Below, one piece after another: positions 39,934-48,389 of a stretch of DNA of 62,128 nucleotides. Position 1 is the first letter of the stretch. The number at the start of each line of letters is the position of its first letter. Origin of the DNA: Prevotella sp. GTDB lineage: Bacteria > Bacteroidota > Bacteroidia > Bacteroidales > Bacteroidaceae. The stretch covers positions 1-62,128 of the forward strand of contig JAEETD010000009.1 of the NCBI GenBank assembly GCA_016290175.1. Direction: 5' to 3'. The notes under the pieces were generated by a model, which worked only from the letters and a program-made list of their open reading frames with translations, did no database searches and was not told the DNA's origin. The position numbers and the translations under genes were made by a program.

Positions 39934-42900
39934 ATGAAGAAATCCATATTGCTGACCCTCTGTTTCATGTCGTGTCTCATCGTGTTGGGGCAGACGCAAC
40001 AGTTCTTTACCTCGGATAAGCTGTCGAGCAACCGTGTGCTGACCATTTGCCAGGACAAGACCGGCTATATCTGGGTGGGTACGGAATATGGCCTGAACAA
40101 GTATGACGGTTACCGTTTTACCAACTATCTGCATGAGGATACCAACCCTTATTCCATCAGCAGCAATATCATCTCGTTCCTCTTCTCCGATGCAGATGAC
40201 AACCTCTGGGTAGGTACGCATCAGGGATTGGATCTTTACAGTCGGGACAACGACCAGTTTGAGCATGTCAAGCTGGAGGGTGCCAAGGCCTTGCCGCGCA
40301 TCAACGATATCGTGCAGGAAGACGAGGGCCACCTGTTGGTGGGAACAGCAGGCTATGGTCTATACCGTCTTGATATCAAGACGCTGAAGACAGAGAAGCT
40401 GGAAGGTTATGCCCAGGTTGATAAGGACTATTACAGCCATATCTTCATTGACAGTGAGGGTGCCTTCTGGAAATCAGGTCATGGCAGCAGCATCGACCGT
40501 AGGGTGGCCACGGGGAAGATACAGTCGTTTGAATCGCCGTATGGCACGGTCACGGGCTTTGCGGAGTACGAGGGCGGTGTGCTGATGGCCTGTATCCACG
40601 GACTGCTTTATTACCGTGACGGGCAGATGTACGACCACTATTTCGACCTGTCGGAGATCGGCGGCAACGAGCAGTTCTTCCGAATCGCCATCACCGACCG
40701 CCATGACAACCTGTTTGTGGGAACGATTGGCAGCGGACTCTGTTGGATGCCACGTGGCGAGCACAAGCTGAGGAAATATGACTATCAGAGCGCAACGTTC
40801 GACTTGAGTACATCGAATGTGTGGGCACTGTTCGAGGATAACCAGAACAACCTCTGGGTGGGTTGTCAGAACCGTGGCCTGCTCATGCTGCCACAGCAGG
40901 AACCGCTCTTCCGCAGCTGGAAATTCTCTGACCTGCACATGGCCACTGGCGGCACACTCACCTCTGTCTGTGCCGGAGAAAACGGCATCATCTGGTGTGC
41001 CGTGCAGAACAATGGTATCTACGGCATGGACGAGAAGGGAAGGGTAGTGGTTCATCCTGCATCCCCGGAAGGTACCTATCTTATTTACAGGGACAAGACG
41101 GGCAACTACTGGCTGGGCACCAATGGCGCCCTCTATGCCTATCACCCCCAGACGGGTTCAGCACAGAAGAAGGCCTCGTTCAGCAATGGTTTCATCAATA
41201 CGATGACTGACGATGGCAAGGGCCATCTCATTTTCTCGCTCTTCGGCGAGGGCATCTGCGTCTATGACAGTGCTACGGGTGACATCAAGAAATACTCCAT
41301 GCGGGCCGAGGATTCGCCACGCGGACGACTGCATAATGACTGGGTGTCGAACCTTTTTACCGACAGCCGTGGGATCATCTGGATCTGTACCGCTTCGGGC
41401 ATCAACTGTTATGACCCTGTGGGAGACCATTTCCATCCCTATGGCTGGGATGTGCTGCTTGACTATAATGCTGTACAGGCGGTGTGTGAGACCCGAGACC
41501 ACCGGTTCCTGATAGGCACCATTACCGGACTTTATATCTACGACGCCAAAAAGAAAGCGGCTGTACCCTTTGAGGGAGCAGAGGTGCTCAGCAACAAGGT
41601 GGTGGGTGCCATCGTCGAGGACCGCTCTGGCGATATCTGGTGCAGCACCACGATGGGTATCTGGCAGTATAAGCGCGACAACAAACAGTTCGTGGGCTAT
41701 CTGCATGGCAATGGTCTGGCCAGTCGTGAATATGTGAACGGTGTGGCCATGCAGACAGCCAACAACCGTATCTGGTTCGGATTCAGCGATGGTCTTACCT
41801 CGTTTGTGCCAGAAGACATTGACCACTACCGGCCTAGCAGTGAGAAGGTGCAGCTGACGGGACTCTACGTGGGCGATACACCCGTGATGGGCAGCAATCG
41901 TTTTGAACTCTCCTATATCGACAATACCTTCACCATGGAATTCTCGCTGCTGAACTACTCGAATGCGGAGAACGTGATCTATGAATACCGTCTGAACGGT
42001 GCCAAGGAGTGGACACGAACCCCTGTGGGCGACAATGTAGTATCCTTCCATCATCTGCAGCCAGGTTCCTATGCCATGGAAGTGCGCGCTTACGACAATG
42101 GTGTCTATACCGATCCGCAGGTGTATCATATCATCGTCAGGGCACCGTGGTACCAGTCCTCGTGGGCGTACCTATTATATTGCGCGTTAGCGGCCGCCAT
42201 TATCGGCTTTATCGTGTGGCTCTATCTGCGTAAGCGCAGCCAGCAGTTGGACGAGGACAAGATGAAGTTCCTCATCAATGCCACCCACGATATCCGCTCA
42301 CCGTTGACACTCATCATGAGTCCGCTGCACAAGCTGTTGAGGAAGGACCTGGGGCCGGATGTCAAGGAAGAATTGAAAACCATCGAGCACAACGCCAGTC
42401 GTATCCAGAACCTCGTGAACCAGATACTCGACATCCGCAAGATCGACAAGCAGCAGATGAAGATACACTGTCAGGAGACTGATATCGTGCAGTATGTGGG
42501 CAATATCCTCAAATCGTATGAGTATACTGCCAATGAGCGCGGGCTCTCACTGACCTTTGCCCCCGCTGTCGATCGTCTGGACGTATGGCTGGACCGTAAC
42601 CAGTTTGACAAGGTGATAGACAACCTGATGTCGAACGCGTTCAAGTATACTTATGACGGTGGTGCCATTGAGGTGCGCATCGATCAGACTGATCACTATA
42701 CGGCAGAGCTGAAGGTCATCGATAATGGCATGGGCATCAAGGGCGATGTGAACAAGATCTTCGACCGTTTCTATCAGGGCAGCACCTCGCGCTCACTGCA
42801 TATCGAGGGCACGGGTATCGGCCTGAATCTTTGTAAGATGATTATGTCGATGCACCATGGCACAATCACCGCTGAAAACCGTACTGACTCTTCGGGAAGC

Positions 42901-43809
42901 ATCTTCACTGTGAGCCTGCCCTTGGGCAACAGTCACTTTACAAAGGAAGAGCTGGAAGAAGTGAAAAGTGAGAAGTCTACAGTGAAAGGTACAAAGCCGC
43001 AGACGAACTACCGGATACTTGTTGTGGATGATGACGAGGAGATTGGCAGGTATATCTCGCAGGAGTTGGGTGCCTATTACCATATCACCGCTGTGACAGG
43101 AGCCCGCGAGGCTCTGCGTTGTCTGTTGGGCGCTGTCACCCAACACCCAACACCTAATACCCAACAGCAGTTCGACCTCGTAGTGAGCGACGTAATGATG
43201 CCCGAAATGGACGGCTTCACCTTTCTCCGGATGGTGAAGACCAATATGAATATCAGTCACATACCTGTGGTGATGCTTACCTCGAAGGCCGATGTCGCCA
43301 ATCGTCTTGAAGGTCTCGAGAAGGGTGCTGACGCCTATCTGGCCAAACCCTTCGACATGGACGAGTTGCATGTGGTGATCAACAATCTCATAAGCAAGTC
43401 ACTCCACCTGAAGGGAAAGTTCTCCGGTGCCCAGCAGCAGAAGGAGAAGGTGGTAGCCAAGGAGGTGAAGGGCAATGATGAGTTGTTGATGGAACGCATC
43501 ATGAAGGCAGTGAACACCCACCTGTCGGACAGTGATTTCAATGTCGATATGCTCACCCGCGAGGTGGGTATCAGCCGTGCTCAGCTCCATCGGAAGATGA
43601 AGGAACTGACGGGTCTGCCCGTGAGCGAATTCATCCGGAACATCCGTCTCGAACAGGCTGTGAGACTATTGAAGGAACAAAAAATCAATGTCACGCAAGT
43701 GGCCTATACCGTTGGTTTCAGCAACGTGGCACATTTCTCTACCGTGTTTCGTAAACAGTTCGGTGTTTCACCTTCAGAGTATATTGAGCAACACCATCTG
43801 ACAATTTGA
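39934..43809 (+). CDS. Hybrid two-component system sensor/regulator (HTCS)
   Basis: A 1291-residue single-protein signal-transduction system. Order: signal peptide (1-21); many Reg_prop blades to about residue 640 (for example TGYIWVGTEYGLNKYDGYRF); a Y_Y_Y domain to about 735; a transmembrane helix near 742-765; a HisKA domain with the phospho-accepting His in FLINATHDIRSPL (about 784); HATPase (NLMSNAFKYT, DNGMGIKG); a receiver from about 1029 with phospho-Asp in VVSDVMMPEMDGF (about 1086); and an AraC domain (about 1185-1291). It senses a periplasmic sugar and activates nearby genes. The linker before the receiver and another segment inside it are heptamer-encoded. The ATG at 39934 starts the signal peptide. 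Confidence 0.96.
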   Translation: MKKSILLTLCFMSCLIVLGQTQQFFTSDKLSSNRVLTICQDKTGYIWVGTEYGLNKYDGYRFTNYLHEDTNPYSISSNIISFLFSDADDNLWVGTHQGLDLYSRDNDQFEHVKLEGAKALPRINDIVQEDEGHLLVGTAGYGLYRLDIKTLKTEKLEGYAQVDKDYYSHIFIDSEGAFWKSGHGSSIDRRVATGKIQSFESPYGTVTGFAEYEGGVLMACIHGLLYYRDGQMYDHYFDLSEIGGNEQFFRIAITDRHDNLFVGTIGSGLCWMPRGEHKLRKYDYQSATFDLSTSNVWALFEDNQNNLWVGCQNRGLLMLPQQEPLFRSWKFSDLHMATGGTLTSVCAGENGIIWCAVQNNGIYGMDEKGRVVVHPASPEGTYLIYRDKTGNYWLGTNGALYAYHPQTGSAQKKASFSNGFINTMTDDGKGHLIFSLFGEGICVYDSATGDIKKYSMRAEDSPRGRLHNDWVSNLFTDSRGIIWICTASGINCYDPVGDHFHPYGWDVLLDYNAVQAVCETRDHRFLIGTITGLYIYDAKKKAAVPFEGAEVLSNKVVGAIVEDRSGDIWCSTTMGIWQYKRDNKQFVGYLHGNGLASREYVNGVAMQTANNRIWFGFSDGLTSFVPEDIDHYRPSSEKVQLTGLYVGDTPVMGSNRFELSYIDNTFTMEFSLLNYSNAENVIYEYRLNGAKEWTRTPVGDNVVSFHHLQPGSYAMEVRAYDNGVYTDPQVYHIIVRAPWYQSSWAYLLYCALAAAIIGFIVWLYLRKRSQQLDEDKMKFLINATHDIRSPLTLIMSPLHKLLRKDLGPDVKEELKTIEHNASRIQNLVNQILDIRKIDKQQMKIHCQETDIVQYVGNILKSYEYTANERGLSLTFAPAVDRLDVWLDRNQFDKVIDNLMSNAFKYTYDGGAIEVRIDQTDHYTAELKVIDNGMGIKGDVNKIFDRFYQGSTSRSLHIEGTGIGLNLCKMIMSMHHGTITAENRTDSSGSIFTVSLPLGNSHFTKEELEEVKSEKSTVKGTKPQTNYRILVVDDDEEIGRYISQELGAYYHITAVTGAREALRCLLGAVTQHPTPNTQQQFDLVVSDVMMPEMDGFTFLRMVKTNMNISHIPVVMLTSKADVANRLEGLEKGADAYLAKPFDMDELHVVINNLISKSLHLKGKFSGAQQQKEKVVAKEVKGNDELLMERIMKAVNTHLSDSDFNVDMLTREVGISRAQLHRKMKELTGLPVSEFIRNIRLEQAVRLLKEQKINVTQVAYTVGFSNVAHFSTVFRKQFGVSPSEYIEQHHLTI
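42960..42988. repeat. GTGAAAA heptamer array in the HTCS kinase-receiver linker
   Basis: Units AGTGAAA, AGTGAGA and AGTGAAA are read as EVKSEKSTVKG between the HATPase and receiver domains. Confidence 0.8.
43138..43166. repeat. CCCAACA heptamer array in the HTCS receiver domain
   Basis: CCCAACA, CCCAACA, CCTAATA and CCCAACA are read as TQHPTPNTQQ in the loop before the phospho-Asp strand. Confidence 0.85.
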
Positions 43810-43810
43810 G

Positions 43811-45892
43811 CTAATCCTCAAGGCCGCTGAGGCTGCGGGCCAGCCAGACATCCATCTTGCCGGCACCACGGTGGTTCCAGGCGTAATAGGGGATGAGTCT
43901 GATGGCGACATCCTTGGTTGCCAGTTTGCCATCGTCAGTGATAGAGGCTTCCTGAGCCTGCGCCTTAATAGCAGTGACGTTGAAGGTCTGACCGTTGCCC
44001 ATTCCCGCTGACGCGCCTACCCGTTGCCTTTCGGTATTATGAATGCAATAGGCTGGCTGCACATCAAACTGAGGCTTGCGTGAGAGCAGCAGGTGATGGG
44101 GATCGATACCCTCGTTGTCGGCCCACTCTGCACAATAGACCAGTGGTCCACGCTCTACAGCGATGCGTCCGCGATCATCCGTTACACGAGGACTGGCCAC
44201 GACCGTACGCACAGGCATGTCGAAATGGATGCGGACAACATCGCCTTTCTTCCAATTACGATTGATGACCATATAGCCGTTTTCCAGTTCACCATCCACC
44301 TTCTGGCCATTGACTGAAATCTCGTAGGTACTGAAGATATCGTCGTTGTAGGCATAGAGGTCGCTGGGCACTACCCGGCTCTGTACCCATCCTGGAATGC
44401 GGATCATCATCGAGAAGGCCTTGGCCTTGTTCTGTAATACTTTGATGCTGATATCACCGTCCCAAGGGTAGTTGGTCTCCTGCTGGATAGTCACGTTCTT
44501 GCCTCCAAGGGCAAGGGTGGCTGTATTAGCAGCAAAGAGGTTCACGTAGAGATTATTGTTACGCACACCATAGATATAACCCGGCATCGAAGGGATGAAA
44601 CGACAGAGGTTTGAAGGACAGCAGGCACAACCGAACCAGGGCTGGCGCGTCATCGTACCGTCTGCATTGAAACGGTAACGTCCGTCGCTCGACAACGGGT
44701 TGGGGTAGAAGAACTTTCCACCGTCGACGCTCATACCACTGATGACTCCATTATATAAGGTACGCTCGAGACAGTCGATGTATTTCGCATCGCCATGCAA
44801 TAGGAACATACGTTCGAAGAGATATACCATTGCGATGGCGGCACAGGTCTCGTTGTAGGCTGTCAGGTTAGGCAGCTCGTAGTCGGCACCGAAGGCCTCA
44901 CCTCCATGACGGGCACCCACACCCCCTGTGAGATAGTATTTGCGCGAGACGATGTTCTCACAGATGGTGTCAATGGCCTTGATATAGCTGGAGTCGCCTA
45001 GCAAGGCAGCGACATCGGCCATACCTGCATACATATAGCCGGCACGTACGGCATGTCCCCACGCCTCTGTCTGATCCACCACAGGCTTGTCGCTCTGTGA
45101 ATAGACATCCTTATGCGGTGTCTTACCACGATAGTCGAGCAGGAACTTGGCCTCGTCCAGATATTTCTTCTCACCCGTAAGCACATAGAGTCTTGCGAGG
45201 GCCATCTCAGCAATCTGGTGACCAGGCACCACACAAGCCTGACCGGCGTTGGGGCCAACCTCTCTGACCACGCAGTCAGCATAGCGTCTGGCGATGTCGA
45301 GGAACTTCGTGGAGCCTGTAGCCTGATAATGGGCACAGGCGGCATCCACCATGTGCCCGAGGTTATAGAGCTCGTGGCTCGCATGCTCCTCTGCTGCCCA
45401 TCGCTTATTGGAAGCCCAGCCATGGGGATGCTGGGGATTGATGGTGCGGGCGGTGTAGAGATAGCCGTCGGGCTCCTGGGCAGCAGCCACCACATCGAGC
45501 ACAGAGTCGATATAGGCTTTCAGTCTGGCGTCTGGATAGGTCTGAAGTACATAACTTGCTCCCTCGATGGTCTTATAGACGTCGGTATCATCAAACGAGA
45601 AACCCATGAACTTGGCGACGTCCCATTCGGGCGTCTGCAGACCGGGATGGCCAGGATGTTGCAGCGTATAGGCCGCCATCTCGAAATTCTTATAGCGGTG
45701 CTCACTCTCGCATTTCGAGAAAGCCAGAGGGATGGTCACCTCCCGGGCCGCTTGGATACGATCGCCCCAGAAGGTGTTGGGGGTGATCTTAACGGCAGTG
45801 AACGGCACTTGGGTATAAGGATACCCGCTCTGGGCAAAGGCAGTAGCTGAAATACATGCTGCAAGGCAGACGATAGATAAGATTCGTTTCAT
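43811..45892 (-). CDS. GH127-type beta-L-arabinofuranosidase (secreted)
   Basis: A 693-residue protein with a signal peptide (MKRILSIVCLAACISATAFA). The DUF1680/GH127 alpha/alpha barrel is followed by beta domains. In GH127 the active site is a zinc-bound Cys cluster with a Glu; here ETC in YNETCAAIAMV and the Cys pair in FGCACCPSNLCRFIP match it. It should release L-arabinofuranose from beta-linked arabinosides or arabinan-containing glycoproteins. It is convergent with the HTCS gene and divergent from a second GH127-type gene. The start at 45892 begins the signal peptide. Confidence 0.9.
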   Translation of the reverse strand: MKRILSIVCLAACISATAFAQSGYPYTQVPFTAVKITPNTFWGDRIQAAREVTIPLAFSKCESEHRYKNFEMAAYTLQHPGHPGLQTPEWDVAKFMGFSFDDTDVYKTIEGASYVLQTYPDARLKAYIDSVLDVVAAAQEPDGYLYTARTINPQHPHGWASNKRWAAEEHASHELYNLGHMVDAACAHYQATGSTKFLDIARRYADCVVREVGPNAGQACVVPGHQIAEMALARLYVLTGEKKYLDEAKFLLDYRGKTPHKDVYSQSDKPVVDQTEAWGHAVRAGYMYAGMADVAALLGDSSYIKAIDTICENIVSRKYYLTGGVGARHGGEAFGADYELPNLTAYNETCAAIAMVYLFERMFLLHGDAKYIDCLERTLYNGVISGMSVDGGKFFYPNPLSSDGRYRFNADGTMTRQPWFGCACCPSNLCRFIPSMPGYIYGVRNNNLYVNLFAANTATLALGGKNVTIQQETNYPWDGDISIKVLQNKAKAFSMMIRIPGWVQSRVVPSDLYAYNDDIFSTYEISVNGQKVDGELENGYMVINRNWKKGDVVRIHFDMPVRTVVASPRVTDDRGRIAVERGPLVYCAEWADNEGIDPHHLLLSRKPQFDVQPAYCIHNTERQRVGASAGMGNGQTFNVTAIKAQAQEASITDDGKLATKDVAIRLIPYYAWNHRGAGKMDVWLARSLSGLED

Positions 45893-45918
45893 ATTGTTTT
45901 CTTTTTGATTGCTGGTGG

Positions 45919-45926
45919 CAAAAGTA
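45919..45926 (-). promoter_or_regulatory. Bacteroidetes -7 element (TACTTTTG) for the first GH127 gene
   Basis: TACTTTTG on the minus strand, 26 bases upstream of the ATG at 45892. Confidence 0.65.
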
Positions 45927-45934
45927 CGAAAAAA

Positions 45935-45965
45935 AAGTGAGAAGTGAAAAGCGAAAAGTGAAAAA
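45935..45965. repeat. GTGAAAA heptamer array between divergent GH127 promoters
   Basis: About four AGTGAAA/GGCGAAA-type units separate the two -7 elements. Confidence 0.85.
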
Positions 45966-45971
45966 TTTATG

Positions 45972-45979
45972 TAATTTTG
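45972..45979 (+). promoter_or_regulatory. Bacteroidetes -7 element (TAATTTTG) for the second GH127 gene
   Basis: TAATTTTG lies 28 bases upstream of the ATG at 46008. Confidence 0.65.
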
Positions 45980-46007
45980 CATCAAAATGATAAGTAACAA
46001 CAGGATT

Positions 46008-48386
46008 ATGAAACGAATTCGACTTTTTCTCCCGATGCTGATGCTCTTCCTTGCAAGCAGCATCCAGGCACAGGATCGGCTCTATGCCGATGAGTTTTCA
46101 CTTGGCGATGTCACCCTGCTCGACGGTCCGCTGAAAAAGGCCCGCGACCTGAACATCAAGACCTTGTTGCAGTACGACTGCGACCGCTTGCTGGCTCCCT
46201 ATCTCAAGGAGGCTGGTCTGACCCCGAAGGCGAAGAGCTATCCCAACTGGGATGGTCTCGACGGACATGTGGGCGGCCATTATCTCACGGCGATGGCCAT
46301 CAATGCGGCTATGGGTGATAAGGCCTGCAAGGAGCGGATGGAATATTTCATCGGCCAGCTGCAGGCTTGTGCCGATGCCAATGCCAGCAACCATCCCGGG
46401 TGGGGAAAGGGCTATGTGGGCGGCGTTCCTGGCAGCGACCGTATCTGGTCGGCCTACAAAAAGGGTGACTTCGGCGCCTATAGTGGTGCATGGGTGCCTT
46501 TTTATAACATCCATAAGATGTATGCCGGTCTGCGCGATGCCTGGGTGTATTGCGGCAACGAACAGGCCAAGCAGCTCTTCCTGGGCTTCTGCGACTGGGC
46601 CATCAGTCTGACGGCCGGCCTCACTGATGATCAGGTGGAACGCACGCTCCATACAGAGCACGGCGGCATGAACGAGGTGTTGGCCGATGCCTATGCCATC
46701 ACCGGCGACAAGAAATACCTTGATGTGGCCAGACGGTTCTCACATCGCCGGTTGCTGAACCCACTGTCGCAGCGACAGGACTGTCTCGACAATATGCACG
46801 CCAATACCCAGGTGCCCAAGGTGGTGGGCTTTGAGCGCATCGCTGAACTCTCAGGCGATGAGACCTATCACAATGCCAGTATTTATTTCTGGGAGATCGT
46901 AACGGGTGAACGCTCGTTGGCCTTCGGTGGTAACAGCCGTCGTGAACATTTCCCCAGCAAGGATGCCTGCATGGACTTCATCAACGACATCGACGGTCCG
47001 GAGACCTGTAACACCAATAACATGCTGAAACTGACAGAGGAACTGCACCGGAGGAATCCGGAAGCCCGCTTTGCCGATTATTACGAGCTGGCCACCTTCA
47101 ACCACATCCTCTCCTCTCAGCATCCTGAGCACGGAGGTTATGTCTATTTCACCCCAGCCCGTCCCCGTCACTATCGCAACTACTCGGCTCCCAACGAGGC
47201 CATGTGGTGCTGTGTGGGTACAGGTATGGAGAATCACGGTAAATACGGCCAGTTCATCTACACCAGAAAGGGCGACAATCTCTTTGTCAATCTCTTCGTA
47301 GCTTCAGAGCTCAACTGGAGAAATCAGAATATTCAGATCCGCCAGGAGACCCAGTTCCCCTATGCCGAGACCAGCCGCATCACCATCACTCAAGGTAAGG
47401 GACACTTCACCCTGCAGGTGCGCTATCCCGGTTGGGTAAAGCCCGGACAGTTCGCAGTGAAGGTGAACGGCCAGCCCGTCAGCATTGTCACTGGTCCGTC
47501 ATCCTATGTAGCCATCAGCCGTCAGTGGAAGAAGGGCGACGAGGTGGATATCACCTTCCCGATGCATAACAGTATCAGATATCTGCCTAATAATCCGCAA
47601 TACATTGCGATGATGCATGGTCCTGTCATGCTTGCTGCCAAGACCGGGACGGAAGATCTGGCTCACCTCATCGCCGATGACAGCCGCTTCGGACAGTATG
47701 CCAGCGGTAGGAAACTGCCCATCAATGAGGCTCCCATCCTCGTGAATAATAATCTGGAGGATATCGCCGGTCAGTTGCAACCCATTGCCGGTAAACCCCT
47801 TCACTTCACCCTCAGCACCAAGATGGAGAACGCCATCCGCAGTGAGATCCAACCCTTTTTCGAAATTCACGACGCCCGTTATATGATGTACTGGCTCGCC
47901 CTTTCGGAAGACAGCTACAAGAGCTATCTCGACGATCTGGCCAAGCAGGAGCAGGAGCGTCAGGCCCTGGAGGCCCGCACTGTCGACAAGGTACAGCCGG
48001 GAGAGCAGCAGCCCGAGGCAGACCACTTTATGGAGACCGACCGTTCGCAAGTGGGCAATACCAACGATGTCTTCTTCCGTGATGCCAGCAACGGCCATTA
48101 CTTCAGCTATCTGATGCAGACGGGCGGTCAGACAGCTCTCAGCCTGCGTCTGAAGTACTGGGGCGTAGGCGAATGGAAAAGCCACGAGTTTGATATCCTC
48201 GTCGACGATGTCTTGGTGAAGGAGGTCAACAACACCGGCAAATACCGCGTCTCAGAATTCAAATACGAGACCTATCCCGTTCCTGAGGAACTGCTCAAGG
48301 GCAAGACGCAGGTCCGTGTGAAGTTCGTGGCCAAACCGCATAAGCAGATTGGCGAGATCTACGAAGTGAGACTCCTAAAGAATTAG
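46008..48386 (+). CDS. GH127/GH146-like (DUF1680) glycoside hydrolase with C-terminal extension
   Basis: A 792-residue protein with signal peptide MKRIRLFLPMLMLFLASSIQ. The catalytic barrel shows LDGLDGHVGGHYLTAMAINA-like motifs (WDGLDGHVGGHYLTAMA), the Glu-Cys pair in GPETCNTNNMLKLTEEL and the Cys pair in AMWCCVGTGMENH, matching the metal-Cys active site of beta-L-arabinofuranosidases. A linker rich in Gln and Glu (about residues 645-675) leads to a C-terminal beta-domain of about 120 residues, resembling DUF4986. It is clearly a distant paralogue of the divergent gene and is likely to act on a different linkage. The ATG at 46008 starts the signal peptide. Confidence 0.88.
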   Translation: MKRIRLFLPMLMLFLASSIQAQDRLYADEFSLGDVTLLDGPLKKARDLNIKTLLQYDCDRLLAPYLKEAGLTPKAKSYPNWDGLDGHVGGHYLTAMAINAAMGDKACKERMEYFIGQLQACADANASNHPGWGKGYVGGVPGSDRIWSAYKKGDFGAYSGAWVPFYNIHKMYAGLRDAWVYCGNEQAKQLFLGFCDWAISLTAGLTDDQVERTLHTEHGGMNEVLADAYAITGDKKYLDVARRFSHRRLLNPLSQRQDCLDNMHANTQVPKVVGFERIAELSGDETYHNASIYFWEIVTGERSLAFGGNSRREHFPSKDACMDFINDIDGPETCNTNNMLKLTEELHRRNPEARFADYYELATFNHILSSQHPEHGGYVYFTPARPRHYRNYSAPNEAMWCCVGTGMENHGKYGQFIYTRKGDNLFVNLFVASELNWRNQNIQIRQETQFPYAETSRITITQGKGHFTLQVRYPGWVKPGQFAVKVNGQPVSIVTGPSSYVAISRQWKKGDEVDITFPMHNSIRYLPNNPQYIAMMHGPVMLAAKTGTEDLAHLIADDSRFGQYASGRKLPINEAPILVNNNLEDIAGQLQPIAGKPLHFTLSTKMENAIRSEIQPFFEIHDARYMMYWLALSEDSYKSYLDDLAKQEQERQALEARTVDKVQPGEQQPEADHFMETDRSQVGNTNDVFFRDASNGHYFSYLMQTGGQTALSLRLKYWGVGEWKSHEFDILVDDVLVKEVNNTGKYRVSEFKYETYPVPEELLKGKTQVRVKFVAKPHKQIGEIYEVRLLKN

Positions 48387-48389
48387 AAG

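Noticed and set aside
41158..42129. Minus-strand frame of 323 codons opposite the HTCS
   Set aside because: The plus strand encodes conserved propeller and Y_Y_Y domains; the antisense frame has no motif or promoter.
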